Numbered from the stretch's first letter, positions 32,396-42,564 are shown. The stretch is 64,000 nt of DNA from Bordetella parapertussis (GCA_943331005.2 CALQJX020000004.1:120614-184613), one strand, 5' to 3'. Notes: generated by a model from the sequence alone, not told the origin. Program-made: numbers and translations.

Positions 32396-35300
32396 ATGAT
32401 GTCTCCCTTACTTAAACGCTGCGCAGCGGCATTAGGTTTCTTATGTGTGTCTGTAATTGCAGCCCCTATGGCCGTAAATGCGCAGCAAAACAATCCGTTC
32501 CATCTTCCGGCAGAGTTGCCGGTACCCTCGTGGGTGAAGCTCACCGATTGGAATAACCCCAATGTGTATCGTATAGATTCGCTGATAGAGGTGTATAAGT
32601 CTACCGGTGAAAGAAAGGTGAAAGATGTGCGGGAAGCCGAAGAAGAAGGTGAAGATGAATTCAGCGAAGATCCGTATCTGAATGCGTATGTACGCTGGCG
32701 TACGCAAATGTCGGCATTTGTGCAGGCAGATGGCAGTGTAAAATATGATCCGGAGTATGCCCGCAAAGAGCTGATCCGATCTATTGAAGCACAACAAATA
32801 AAGGCACCGGCAGGCACTGCCCGCAAAACCACAGCAGTAGCCAACTGGACAGTGCTGGGACCATCTGAGACCTACAATGTGGGCACAGGTGCGCTGAAGA
32901 ATTATCAATCCAACATTTATTGCATAGCAATAGCACCATCTAATCCGTCGGTGTTGTATGCAGGTAGTGAACCCGGTACTTTTTTCCGTTCTGCAGATAA
33001 AGGACTCCACTGGACCTCTGTAAGTTCGTCGCTGGTAACATGCGGTTCTAAGTCTATAGCCGTAGACCCGCTGAACGAGAATATTGTATATACCTATGAC
33101 GGTACTGCCAATGCACTGCTGAAGACAACTACAGGTGGCGGCACGTGGTCTGTGCTTACGGGGTTTACCGGCGGTACGGGCAATGCTATTGTGATCAACA
33201 GGAATACAGGTAGAATACTCATAACCGGTACAACATCTATTTACTACAGCGATAATGGCGGTACTACCTGGACAATGGCAACAGGCAGCACGGTAACAGG
33301 CACCCTGTATGATATGGTGCTGAACCCTGTGGGCACCGATACTGTATATGCAGTAGGCTCATCGGCATCTAATCTGGTGATGCTGCGCTCTGTGAATGGC
33401 GGTACTACTTTTACTGATGTTACCGGTGCTACGATAGCCGCTACCGGCACAGCAGGTGCCCGCCTGGCAGTATCGCCGGCAGGAACCAATTATGTGTATT
33501 GTGTGAACCTGGGTTCTACTACTCCTCCAAGAATCATTCGCAGTACGGACAGGGGCAACAGCTGGGCTGTTACTGCTACCTCTACTACTACCGGTCTTAC
33601 AGGCGGGTCGGGTACTACGGGGCTGGCGATGTCGAACGGGCAGGGATATTATGATCTGAGTATCATGGTGTCTCCATCAAACGTCAATCATGTGATAGTG
33701 GGTACTACCACTACTTACAAGTCTACCGATGGTGGTGTGAATTTTGGCCCGCTGGGTGGCTATGCAGGTACTTTTGGTTTGCACCCCGATATACAGCAGG
33801 CAGTGGTGCTGGGCAGCGATGCCTATATAGCTACCGATGGTGGTGTGAACTATTCGACCGACTTCTTTACCAATACTGCCAACTGGTCTGTGCGCAACAA
33901 CGGTATACACAGTGCAGATTACTGGGGTTTTGGACAGGGCTGGGATGAGGATATAGTAGTAGGTGGTCGTTATCATAATGGCGATGCGGCCATCTATGAT
34001 GTATATGGCGGCGGCAAGGCACTGGCACTGGGTGGTGGCGAAGATGCTACCGGCCATGTGTATCATGGTTTCAGCAGAACAGCAGGCTTCCGCGATATTG
34101 GTAATGTGATACTGCCTGCTACGCTTAGCGGCGCTGCGCAGTATTCTGCTGCCAATGTACCTAACTCGGTATGGCCACAGGATAACTACTATGGCGAATT
34201 CTCGAGCAAGCTGGTAACCGATCCGCGCTACTCTAATATTTTCTATCTGGGTAAGGATAGTATTTTGTGGAAGTCGAGCAACAGAGGATTCTCTTATCAG
34301 TCGCTGCACAATTTTGGTAACGGCAATAAGGTGTGGCGTTTTGATATAGCCCGCAGCGATCCCTCTGTGATGTATGTATGTGCCAACAATGGTGTTTATA
34401 AAACAACAGATGCAGGTACTACCTGGACCACTATAATACTGCCTGTGGCATGGAGCAATTACAACTCTGATATAGTAGTGAATCCGCTGAATGCGAATGA
34501 GGTGTATCTGTGTATGGCCAATGCAGGTGCTGCGAATAAGGTTTTCAGGACCACTAATGGCGGTACTACATGGACCAACATTACCGGTACTGCGCTGAAT
34601 GGCAAGAAAGTGGCCTTCCTGCAGTTTCATGCAGGTACTGCCAGCGGAGTATATGCTATAACTAACTCGCGCCCATCGAAGGTGTTTTATAAAGACACAA
34701 CCATGGCCGACTGGACGGCTTACAGCGACGGTTTGCCGGAAGGATTACAGGCAAGAGAAGGTGGACTTATCTTCTTCCGTGATAACAAGATGCGCCTTGC
34801 CGGTAACAGCAGTATATGGGAGACTCCCCTTTACACAACAGGTGCGCCTGTAGCACAGCCTATGGCCGATAAACAATTTGTGGGTTGTGCCCGCGATACG
34901 GTCAACTTCTTTGACTACTCTATGTATAACTATGCAGGTGCTACACGCACATGGTCGTTCCCCGGTGCATTGTGGGTGAGCAGTTATACGGCACTGCGCC
35001 CACAGGTAGTTTATCCGGGTGCGGGTACCTACAGCGTTTCGCTCTCTGTGACAAATGCTTTGTCTCAGACACATATCCGCAGCATACCCAACATGATAAC
35101 GGTAAGTGATGATAACTGTAAGCCGGATACGGTAGCGGGCAAGTGCCTGCAGCTGAACGGCACCTCGCAGACCGTGAATCTGGGTGTTGCCAACATTAAC
35201 AGTAACAACTTCTCTATTTCCTGCTGGATACAGCCTTCGGGCAAGCAGAGCAGCTTCTCGCAGATAGTGGGTCATGCTGCATATCCGGGTTCTAATGGTT

Positions 35301-36553
35301 ATGGGTTCGGAATGGGCTTTAAGTTCAATGGCTACACACCAAACCTGATACTTTGCTATACGGACAGTACCGTGAACTATTCAGGCACCAGCAATCTGGT
35401 ATGCGACAGTACCAAGTGGAACTATGTAGTGCTTACCTACAGTCCTGCACGAGTGGTGATGTACCTGAACGGAGTGGGCGATACCATCAACAATGGCCCT
35501 ATGCCGGTCATAGATCTTTCTCAGGCACCGTTCCAGATAAACTATGATGTGCATAACGGACAGGGATCTAAGTTCAAGGGCAAGATAGAAGAGGTAAAAT
35601 TCTTTGACCATGCACTTACACAAGAAGAGGTACGCGAGAAGATGCACCTGATAACAGACCCTGCTACAGAAACCGATTTGCTAAAGTATTTCCAGTTCAA
35701 CCAGTATGACCTGACCAGTGGCAGCCTCTATGATGTGAAGGGCAATTTTAACTCCTTTGTACCATCGGCAAACATAGTTACCTCTACTGCACCGGTGAGC
35801 AGCGGTCGTATGGTAAGGTTGCCTTTGGTTGCAACAGGCGGGCTGCAGTCATTTGGTGCAGCAGATGTGAATATGCACCTGCCAGCCAGCGGCACTTATC
35901 CGGATGGAGAGGTAGTAGCCTTCCACCTGCTGAGCGGCCCTGATACCAGACCCGATACCCGCCCTGCAGTGCCGGGTTATTTCATAATCAATAACTATGG
36001 CAACAATCAGGTATTCTCGCACCCTGACAGTATGGTGTTCAGCAGTTTGAATATTCCTTATCCGGGTTATACTGCAGGTGATTTCAGGTTGTTTGCAAGG
36101 GGCACCGGCGATTTTGGTAATACATGGAGTGCCCAGCTGGACAGTGCTGCGAGGTTTGTGTATGCTACCACAGGCAGCAAACTCACGTGGAAGAACAATG
36201 TGTATGATACAGTGTTCAGCAGGCAGTACATAATGATCAATAATGACACTACCAGTTTTGTGGGCACGCCTGCTGTGCAGGCTGCAGACAGATGTGTTGT
36301 TTCTGAGCTGTACCCCAACCCGACGAGGGAATGGACGAGGATGAACATCTATGTTCCTAATGTTCCGGTTGGTACTGCAAGCTGCACGATCACAGACGCA
36401 AGAGGAGTACAGGTGATCAGCTTCAACGAAAGACTCAGTCAGGGCAATAATACCCTGCTGATCCACTTACCTGAAGTGGCGCCGGGTATGTATCTCATCA
36501 ACCTGAGTATACCAGGACAGCAGGTATATACACGTAAGTTGCTGATAGATTAA
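32396..36553 (+). CDS. giant T9SS protein: BNR repeats, PKD and LamG
   Basis: A 1385-aa exported protein. After the signal peptide and a charged region (EAEEEGEDEFSED), about nine BNR/sialidase-type units (SxDxGxTW, e.g. YYSDNGGTTW, YKTTDAGTTW, FRTTNGGTTW) form a propeller over residues about 190-780. A PKD-like beta domain (about 828-908), a LamG/concanavalin-like domain (about 915-1085) and a further beta region follow. A T9SS type A sorting domain (ELYPNPTREW...PGMYLINL) ends it. It is likely a cell-surface or released adhesin or glycan-binding protein; sialidase catalytic residues were not identified. Confidence 0.85.
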   Translation: MMSPLLKRCAAALGFLCVSVIAAPMAVNAQQNNPFHLPAELPVPSWVKLTDWNNPNVYRIDSLIEVYKSTGERKVKDVREAEEEGEDEFSEDPYLNAYVRWRTQMSAFVQADGSVKYDPEYARKELIRSIEAQQIKAPAGTARKTTAVANWTVLGPSETYNVGTGALKNYQSNIYCIAIAPSNPSVLYAGSEPGTFFRSADKGLHWTSVSSSLVTCGSKSIAVDPLNENIVYTYDGTANALLKTTTGGGTWSVLTGFTGGTGNAIVINRNTGRILITGTTSIYYSDNGGTTWTMATGSTVTGTLYDMVLNPVGTDTVYAVGSSASNLVMLRSVNGGTTFTDVTGATIAATGTAGARLAVSPAGTNYVYCVNLGSTTPPRIIRSTDRGNSWAVTATSTTTGLTGGSGTTGLAMSNGQGYYDLSIMVSPSNVNHVIVGTTTTYKSTDGGVNFGPLGGYAGTFGLHPDIQQAVVLGSDAYIATDGGVNYSTDFFTNTANWSVRNNGIHSADYWGFGQGWDEDIVVGGRYHNGDAAIYDVYGGGKALALGGGEDATGHVYHGFSRTAGFRDIGNVILPATLSGAAQYSAANVPNSVWPQDNYYGEFSSKLVTDPRYSNIFYLGKDSILWKSSNRGFSYQSLHNFGNGNKVWRFDIARSDPSVMYVCANNGVYKTTDAGTTWTTIILPVAWSNYNSDIVVNPLNANEVYLCMANAGAANKVFRTTNGGTTWTNITGTALNGKKVAFLQFHAGTASGVYAITNSRPSKVFYKDTTMADWTAYSDGLPEGLQAREGGLIFFRDNKMRLAGNSSIWETPLYTTGAPVAQPMADKQFVGCARDTVNFFDYSMYNYAGATRTWSFPGALWVSSYTALRPQVVYPGAGTYSVSLSVTNALSQTHIRSIPNMITVSDDNCKPDTVAGKCLQLNGTSQTVNLGVANINSNNFSISCWIQPSGKQSSFSQIVGHAAYPGSNGYGFGMGFKFNGYTPNLILCYTDSTVNYSGTSNLVCDSTKWNYVVLTYSPARVVMYLNGVGDTINNGPMPVIDLSQAPFQINYDVHNGQGSKFKGKIEEVKFFDHALTQEEVREKMHLITDPATETDLLKYFQFNQYDLTSGSLYDVKGNFNSFVPSANIVTSTAPVSSGRMVRLPLVATGGLQSFGAADVNMHLPASGTYPDGEVVAFHLLSGPDTRPDTRPAVPGYFIINNYGNNQVFSHPDSMVFSSLNIPYPGYTAGDFRLFARGTGDFGNTWSAQLDSAARFVYATTGSKLTWKNNVYDTVFSRQYIMINNDTTSFVGTPAVQAADRCVVSELYPNPTREWTRMNIYVPNVPVGTASCTITDARGVQVISFNERLSQGNNTLLIHLPEVAPGMYLINLSIPGQQVYTRKLLID

Positions 36554-36573
36554 ACGTACATAGATCATAAAAG

Positions 36574-36611
36574 CAGCAGCGCCCTTCCTGATATCGGGAA
36601 GGGCGCTGCTG
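36574..36611. terminator. bidirectional terminator between convergent genes
   Basis: A perfect 15-bp GC-rich stem (36574-36588 with 36597-36611) and 8-nt loop lie between the stops of the giant T9SS gene and the PAS gene. A short T run follows on the minus strand. Confidence 0.75.
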
Positions 36612-36629
36612 TTATGAGTAAACTATCAG

Positions 36630-37178
36630 TTAATTGCTGCCTGCAGTTTGTGCTACAACTTTGCGGATGATGCGATCCAGATCGAGGAGGGATTCCTTGA
36701 TGTTTTTGAGTGCCATTTTCTTTGTATCGGCATCAGTCTTCTCTATTTCCATCAATTCTATGAACCCCAGTGCATTAGCCAGTGGTGCACGAACGATGTG
36801 AGATTGTGTAAAGGCAATTTCTTCCAGTTGTTTTACCGGGGTCATGTCTTTGAAGTATCCTACTATGTAGGCGTTGCCGTCAGATTCGTATATGTCTGCT
36901 GCTGTTATTCTTACAGGTATCCTGGTGCCATTCCTGTGCAGGACATGTGTTCTTACATCTGCTTTTTTTTCTTTGAGCGATTGTTCGAAGGCTTCTTTGA
37001 CAAATTCAAGTTCTTCGGGCGGATGCAGCTTTGTCTGGTGTATACCAATGATCTTTTCGAGCGGATAACCCAATAATCTACAGCCGGCTTCATTTGAATA
37101 TGCAATAACACCCGTTTTTATGTCTGCTATAAAAACAGCGTCACTGCTACCTTTCACCAAAATGTTTACCAGATCCAT
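36630..37178 (-). CDS. PAS-HisKA protein without an ATPase domain
   Basis: A 182-aa cytoplasmic protein. Residues about 8-125 are a PAS/PAC domain (GSSDAVFIADIKTGVIAYSN, VGYFKDMTPVKQLE). The rest looks like a histidine-kinase dimerisation helix (QSHIVRAPLANALGFIELME), including the His, followed by a second helix, but it stops before any HATPase domain. It may be phosphorylated by, or dimerise with, a partner kinase, or only sense. A similar gene lies at 38456. Confidence 0.75.
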   Translation of the reverse strand: MDLVNILVKGSSDAVFIADIKTGVIAYSNEAGCRLLGYPLEKIIGIHQTKLHPPEELEFVKEAFEQSLKEKKADVRTHVLHRNGTRIPVRITAADIYESDGNAYIVGYFKDMTPVKQLEEIAFTQSHIVRAPLANALGFIELMEIEKTDADTKKMALKNIKESLLDLDRIIRKVVAQTAGSN

Positions 37179-37480
37179 GATATTGTGTAATATGCAAAAA
37201 TAACTTTAGTTGTAATGTGCTATGCTACTAATGTAAGTGTGCGTTTGCAACCTGTTTGTTAAGTGGTCTGTGAATTATTAATGTTACTACTTACAATAGT
37301 GGTAACAGCAAAAGGGTTGTTATCTACATTTACTATTCTTGTTTACAGCAGTCATCATTATTTTAAACAACATTGTTTGATTTGTAATAGATATTAATTT
37401 AATTAGATTTTTGCTTATATCTATTAAAGCTTTTTAAATCAATTGTTTATAATTATTTTCGGGCTTATAACTAAAAGAAA
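37179..37480. other. AT-rich divergent intergenic region
   Basis: These 302 bp separate the leftward PAS gene from the rightward T9SS gene and must hold both promoters. The DNA is rich in A/T with short T runs; no inverted repeat or RNA gene was found by eye. Confidence 0.4.
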
Positions 37481-38308
37481 ATGAAGAAAAACTACTTACT
37501 TTTTGCTGCACTTTGTTGCGGCATTTACATTACTACTACCAGTAGCAGCGGCGGATATAACCAAAATATGACCGGAAGCCATGGTGGTAGTACGGGTTGC
37601 GGTTCGTGCCACGGAAGTGCGGCAGCTGCTGCTATTACAGTTTCAGTGGAACTGGATTCTGCAGGCACTGTTGTAACCAGCTACAAACCTGGTATGACCT
37701 ATAAACTAAGGGTGAAGGCAACCAATACAGGAACTACTACATTACCTAAATTTGGTTTGCAGCTTTCTGCGGTTACCGGTACCGGTACGGCATCGGTAAA
37801 TGCAGGTACACTTACTGCACTTACATCAGGAACCAGCATACGCACAGGTACAGGCAGTATCAAATATCTGTCACAAAGCACTGCTATGACTGCAACTACA
37901 GGTACAGGCGCAACCGGCACTACTTATGTAGCTGAAGGAACATGGGTAGCGCCAGCTGCAGGTGCAGGCACTGTGAAAGTTTATGGTCTCATTAACGCAG
38001 TAAACGGTAATGGTAATGATGATAATAATGATAAATGGAATACAGCCAATGCTTCATTTACAGAGCAGGTTGCAACAACTGGTGTAGCCGAGGTGGCTGC
38101 AGATAAGTATGTGGTATATCCTAATCCTGCATCGGGTGTTGTAAAAGTAACAGGTTATGAAGGCCGTATGCAACTGATAGATATGCAGGGTCGTGCAGTA
38201 GCAGCAGGTAATGGGCAGATAGATATGACTGCTCTGGCATCAGGTGTTTATATGCTTCAGTACTTCCCGGGTGGCAATGCATTTTCTACCAGGGTTGTAA
38301 AACAGTAA
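37481..38308 (+). CDS. T9SS-exported protein with a CxxCH motif
   Basis: A 275-aa protein with signal peptide, then SSSGGYNQNMTGSHGG and a c-type heme-like motif C40-G-S-C43-H44. A choice-of-anchor V/Reeler-like beta domain follows (TVSVELDSAG, YKPGMTYKLRVKATNTGTT, GLQLSAV). A T9SS type A sorting domain (VYPNPASGVVKV, LASGVYMLQYF) closes it. The heme motif at the N-terminus of such surface proteins suggests a role in electron transfer, but heme attachment is not proven. Confidence 0.8.
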   Translation: MKKNYLLFAALCCGIYITTTSSSGGYNQNMTGSHGGSTGCGSCHGSAAAAAITVSVELDSAGTVVTSYKPGMTYKLRVKATNTGTTTLPKFGLQLSAVTGTGTASVNAGTLTALTSGTSIRTGTGSIKYLSQSTAMTATTGTGATGTTYVAEGTWVAPAAGAGTVKVYGLINAVNGNGNDDNNDKWNTANASFTEQVATTGVAEVAADKYVVYPNPASGVVKVTGYEGRMQLIDMQGRAVAAGNGQIDMTALASGVYMLQYFPGGNAFSTRVVKQ

Positions 38309-38323
38309 TAAAACCAGTTTCAA

Positions 38324-38362
38324 TGGCCCGGATACTGTACAGTATCCGGGCCATATTTTTTT
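38324..38362 (+). terminator. intrinsic terminator
   Basis: A perfect 13-bp stem (38324-38336 with 38341-38353), 4-nt loop and a T-rich tail follow the stop of the CxxCH T9SS gene. Confidence 0.9.
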
Positions 38363-38455
38363 GTCTGGATCAGCTAATAGATTTTCTAAACTTATTTGCA
38401 GAAAATATCTAAAGCGCTCTGTAAAGAGTACATTTACAAAAGTCAAGATTTATTT

Positions 38456-39040
38456 ATGCAAACAGGCCATCAGTATTTACTGGAACTATTGGACAGGTTG
38501 AATAATTTCTTCCTGATAACAGTGGATATTGAGGGAAATTACACCTACGTAAACAGGGCTTTCTCTGAGAAATTCGGCAAAATCACTTCAGCCTTCATTG
38601 GTAAGAGTTGTATGCTGGATGTGCATCCTGATGATGCGGCTGAAGTGTATAAAGTAGTAGCGCAGTGTATGGCCGAACCCGGCGTGTTTTATACGATCAT
38701 CATTAGGAAGCCGATAGGTGAAGCATCATACATTACAACAAGCTGGGATTTTATTGCTTTGAATAACGAGCAAGGGGAATTTGAGTGTGTGATGTGTATT
38801 GGTTATGAACTTACCAAGTTGCTGCATGAAATAGAAGTCCAAAAAGCAGCTGTTACTACTTTAAAAGCGATCCAGTCGCACGAGGTAAGGAGGCCGGTAG
38901 CAAATATTCTGGGTTTGGTAGATGTATTTGATAAAGAAGGGCTTAGTGAAGAAAGCCTATATTACCTAACGGCTATAAGGCAGTGCGCAGTGGAGCTGGA
39001 TATCCTGTTGAAGGATTTGGCAGGCCGCAAATTCGAGTAG
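38456..39040 (+). CDS. PAS-HisKA protein without an ATPase domain
   Basis: A 194-aa protein from the ATG at 38456; an in-frame TTG at 38396 would add 20 residues. Residues about 10-120 form a PAS domain (FFLITVDIEGNYTYVNRAF, SCMLDVHPDDAAEVY). The final part is an H-box helix, AIQSHEVRRPVANILGLVDV, and its partner helix, ending without an HATPase domain. Same design as the PAS gene at 36630; both lie next to a complete TPR histidine kinase. Confidence 0.75.
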   Translation: MQTGHQYLLELLDRLNNFFLITVDIEGNYTYVNRAFSEKFGKITSAFIGKSCMLDVHPDDAAEVYKVVAQCMAEPGVFYTIIIRKPIGEASYITTSWDFIALNNEQGEFECVMCIGYELTKLLHEIEVQKAAVTTLKAIQSHEVRRPVANILGLVDVFDKEGLSEESLYYLTAIRQCAVELDILLKDLAGRKFE

Positions 39041-39196
39041 CTGAATGGCCTGTTGAAAATGAATACATATAGACATATTTATATAATAAAAGTCTTAGGT
39101 ATTGTGATATAAGTGATGTGTGTTATCTTCGTGTTTCTATTTGTTGCAGGCTGTATTTTATGGTAATGCAATGGAATGAATTAATATCTTTCTTAC

Positions 39197-41386
39197 TTGT
39201 CCCCTTCTTTTTCTCTTCGTAGACGATCATTAATTTCCTTCAGGCAACTTAAATGCCTGTTCATTTTATTAGGTGCACTGCCCTATGTTTTGCGAGCGCA
39301 AAAGCCCGATAGTTTGGGATCGCTGCTCAGAAAACATAGTGTATCCGATACTGTAAAGGTTCGCCTTTATTTATCGATGGCAGATGCATACAAACAATCC
39401 AATACGGATTCTACAGTTTATTATGCTGTTAAAGCCAAACAGCTATCTTATGAGTTGGGTTACAACAGGGGTAAACTAAGTAGTCTGAATTTGCTGGGTA
39501 ATGCGTATGCGCAGCTAAATGAGCTTGATTCGGCAAATTCTTGTTTGCAAATTGCTTTGCAGCTGGCAAAGAATACGAAAGATGTTGCAACAGAGACCTC
39601 TTTGCTGATGAGCATAGGTAATATGTACTATGGGAAGTCTAATCTGGATTCTGCACTTATTTGCTATAACAATTCTATTACCCTTGCCCGCACGCAAGGC
39701 GACAAAAGGGGGGAAGCAGGTGCACTGATGAACATTGGATGTATATATGCAGATAAAGGTCGTTATTCGGATGCATTAAGTAATTATCTGACTGCGCTGA
39801 AGATAGAGGAGGAAGGCAATTATGAAGAAGAGCAGGCACACAGTCTCAGTAATATGGCTACTGTATATGCAACAATGAAAGACCATAAAAGAGCACTGGA
39901 ATACAATAATAGAAGTATGGCAATTTTCCAGAAGACCGGAAATGTGAGGGGTACGATATCTGTTATGGCAAATGAGGGGCTATTGTATGGCGAGCTGAAA
40001 GAGTATGAAAAATCGGCCACTTTTTTCAGAAAGGCCATCAGCAGGGCAGACTCAATAGGCGATCTTTATTGGAAATATGTTTGTGTGGTAAATCTTGCAG
40101 AGGATTGTCTGGAATTGGGGCAGTTGGATAATGCGCTTGAGTTGTTTAATGATGCACTGAAGGATGCCGAAAAGACAAACAACTATTTCAATATAGGGCT
40201 GTCACATTTCGGGATTGGAAAGATCAATGAGCGAAAAGGGAATGCGACAAAAGCTATTAAAAATTTTGAAAAAGCATTCACTGTATTCAGAGGCGAATCA
40301 CTGTATGAACAGGCAAGTAGCGTGGCAAGCTCATTGAGTTTGGCATACGAACAAAAACACGATCTGACGAATGCTTTGCTGTATCATAAATATTATACAG
40401 ACCTGAAAGATAGTTGTATAAAAATAGAAAATGACAAAAAAATACAACAGCTACAGTTCGATAATGAATTGGAAAAGAGTGAGCATAGTATTAAGCTTCT
40501 GCAGGCTGAGCAGCAAATACATAAGAGCAAAGCAGACAAACAACGTTTCCTGGTCTATGCCTTAGCATCTTGTATGTTATTGTTGCTAAGTATAGTGCTT
40601 GTATTATACAGAAGCAGGGCTATGCAAAAGAAGACGAACACAATCTTATTGAAGCAGAAGCAGGAAATTAAGGAACATGTTGCTGAACTGGAGTTGTTGA
40701 GCCAGTTCAGGAATAAGACATTTTCTGTTCTTTCTCATGATCTGAGAGGGCCGATGAGTGCATTTTCAGTTGTGATGCAGTTACTTAAAGACGGTGAGTT
40801 GTCTGAAGAAGAATTCAGGGGCTATTTGCCTGACATGTCTCAGAAGCTCAATTCCATAACATTACTCATAGAAAATTTGCTGAACTGGGCCAAGAGCTCG
40901 CTGGATGGTGGCATGGTCTTGAAGCCTGTTGATGTGAAATTGTATAAAGCAGTGAATAAAAATATTGATTTCATGCTGGGCATGTCCTCTGAAAAGAAAA
41001 TTTCAATAAAGAATAATATTCCTGAAGCGCTTACCGCTTATTGTGATCAGAGTCATTTTGATATTGTTATCAGGAACCTGCTGGTGAATGCGGTAAAGTT
41101 CTCTTATCCGGGCAGCGAAATAGAGGTGGCTGCAAAAGCAGTAAACGGGAAGGTGGAGTTAACTGTAGCAGACAAAGGAGTGGGGATTACAAAAGAGCAG
41201 GTTTCTAATTTGTTCTCTGCAACTTCACACCATTCAACCTATGGAACTGCAGGTGAAAAAGGAACAGGTATAGGGCTGTTGTTGAGTTTTGATTATGTAA
41301 AGGCCAATAAAGGTACCATTACTGCAGCCAGTGAACCGGGCAAGGGAACTGCCTTTACACTGGTATTGCCAGCGCATGTTGGCTGA
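39197..41386 (+). CDS. TPR-containing histidine kinase
   Basis: A 729-aa sensor. The N-terminus has a signal/anchor region; no ATG precedes it, so translation probably begins at the TTG at 39197. Residues about 70-410 are tetratricopeptide repeats (periplasmic sensor), about 450-470 is a transmembrane helix, then a HisKA domain with H514 in LSHDLRGPM, then an HATPase domain (NLLVNAVKFSYPG N-box, ADKGVGI and GEKGTGIGL G-boxes). No response regulator gene is adjacent. It senses an unknown signal and phosphorylates a distant partner. Confidence 0.85.
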   Translation: MSPSFSLRRRSLISFRQLKCLFILLGALPYVLRAQKPDSLGSLLRKHSVSDTVKVRLYLSMADAYKQSNTDSTVYYAVKAKQLSYELGYNRGKLSSLNLLGNAYAQLNELDSANSCLQIALQLAKNTKDVATETSLLMSIGNMYYGKSNLDSALICYNNSITLARTQGDKRGEAGALMNIGCIYADKGRYSDALSNYLTALKIEEEGNYEEEQAHSLSNMATVYATMKDHKRALEYNNRSMAIFQKTGNVRGTISVMANEGLLYGELKEYEKSATFFRKAISRADSIGDLYWKYVCVVNLAEDCLELGQLDNALELFNDALKDAEKTNNYFNIGLSHFGIGKINERKGNATKAIKNFEKAFTVFRGESLYEQASSVASSLSLAYEQKHDLTNALLYHKYYTDLKDSCIKIENDKKIQQLQFDNELEKSEHSIKLLQAEQQIHKSKADKQRFLVYALASCMLLLLSIVLVLYRSRAMQKKTNTILLKQKQEIKEHVAELELLSQFRNKTFSVLSHDLRGPMSAFSVVMQLLKDGELSEEEFRGYLPDMSQKLNSITLLIENLLNWAKSSLDGGMVLKPVDVKLYKAVNKNIDFMLGMSSEKKISIKNNIPEALTAYCDQSHFDIVIRNLLVNAVKFSYPGSEIEVAAKAVNGKVELTVADKGVGITKEQVSNLFSATSHHSTYGTAGEKGTGIGLLLSFDYVKANKGTITAASEPGKGTAFTLVLPAHVG

Positions 41387-41466
41387 TGAAAATACTGGAT
41401 ATGCTATCTTGTGAACATAGTTATATTCTATTGAACTGTTTTTCAGTAACATACATTACTTCAAAC

Positions 41467-41907
41467 ATGCATTACATTATCAGAGCAGCTTTGATCTGTT
41501 TAATTGCCCTTTCGGTGCTAACCACAGCAAATGCCCATACGCCATCTGATACTATCTCTTACCGTCAGATGGGTTTGGGTACTGCATACAGATATAATGG
41601 CAAAATACTGTCAATGCGGAAGTTGTCTAACCTGGTGAATAAAGATCCGGAAGCGGCACTTTTGCTGCAGAAATCGAAGACCAATACTGTTATAGCCACT
41701 GCTTTCTCTTTTGCTGCCGGATATTTTATTGGCTATGAAATAGGTCGTAACAAGTCTACCGGCCAGCCTATGCGGCCAGCCTTTATAGGTGCCGGAGTGG
41801 TGATGCTGGGTGTTGCAATTCCAATAAGCAGCAGAGGAAACAAGCAACTAAACCGGTCTGTGCGTATCTATAACCACAAGAAAGCCGGCGCTGCTGTGTT
41901 GCAATAA
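41467..41907 (+). CDS. exported membrane-associated hypothetical protein
   Basis: A 146-aa protein from the ATG at 41467, which starts a signal peptide ending TTANA|HTPSD. The mature part contains RKLSNLVNKDPEAALLLQKS and two hydrophobic segments (VIATAFSFAAGYFIGYEIG and FIGAGVVMLGVAIPI), so it is likely inserted in a membrane. Small proteins of this pattern recur in Bacteroidota; role unknown. It is 80 bp behind the histidine kinase gene. Confidence 0.6.
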   Translation: MHYIIRAALICLIALSVLTTANAHTPSDTISYRQMGLGTAYRYNGKILSMRKLSNLVNKDPEAALLLQKSKTNTVIATAFSFAAGYFIGYEIGRNKSTGQPMRPAFIGAGVVMLGVAIPISSRGNKQLNRSVRIYNHKKAGAAVLQ

Positions 41908-42065
41908 AGGAGAGGGGGTGGTGTGATCAGGAATAGGAGCGAAACTGATGAACGTCATGTGCAATAGCTGCAAACAGGCGCATCTTTGATGTGTTATCAG
42001 CTGAATGCTCCATTCTGAATTGCGAGTAAGTTTCAGCATTTTTCATCCTAAAAAAATTGCCGCAT

Positions 42066-42497
42066 ATGAAACGCCACATTTATCTGACCATTCTTTTTGT
42101 TTTGGCAATATTTTCTGCCACATTATATACTGCCTGTACCAAGGATGCCTGCAAGGATGTGTCTTGCAAGAATGGCGGATCTTGCAATGGAGGTAGTTGT
42201 GTATGCCCCACCGGTTATAGCGGCAGCCGCTGCGAGACAAAGGTGCTGAGTTGTGTGACAAATAATACTGCGGAAGTGAAGTTCAGTAATCGTTCTTCCA
42301 GCGCCACCTATACTGTAATGTGGGATGGTTATATCATAACAACCTTGGCAGCAGGTGCTTCCAGCAGTACTTATACTGTTGCTTCAGGCCAGCATACACT
42401 CGAATTCAGGTATTCTAATAGTTCTACCAGCGCCTGTACGCCCAGTACACCTGTAATGGCACAGTGTTCTTCTATGGAATTCTGGTGTACTAACTAG
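42066..42497 (+). CDS. lipoprotein with EGF-like domain
   Basis: A 143-aa protein from the ATG at 42066. The signal ends with the lipobox YTAC, and the next residues form one EGF-like domain with six cysteines (CKDVSCKNGGSC...CVCPTGYSGSRCE). A C-terminal beta domain of about 80 residues follows with YTVMWDGYIITTL. EGF-like modules are rare in bacteria apart from this phylum and usually mediate protein contacts. Likely at the outer membrane. Confidence 0.75.
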   Translation: MKRHIYLTILFVLAIFSATLYTACTKDACKDVSCKNGGSCNGGSCVCPTGYSGSRCETKVLSCVTNNTAEVKFSNRSSSATYTVMWDGYIITTLAAGASSSTYTVASGQHTLEFRYSNSSTSACTPSTPVMAQCSSMEFWCTN

Positions 42498-42520
42498 GAA
42501 GAAGTGTTCTAAAATGTCAT

Positions 42521-42564
42521 ACCCATGCTTTCTTTTATCAATTGAAAGCATGGGTGTTTTGTTT
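42521..42564 (+). terminator. intrinsic terminator
   Basis: A 12-bp perfect stem (42521-42532 with 42544-42555) with an 11-nt loop and a GTTTTGTTT tail follows the EGF lipoprotein gene. Confidence 0.85.

Noticed and set aside
33677..34630. 317-codon leftward frame inside the giant T9SS gene
   Set aside because: It is the antisense shadow of a repeat-rich gene; composition is rich in Ile, His, Tyr and Cys as expected from complement frames.
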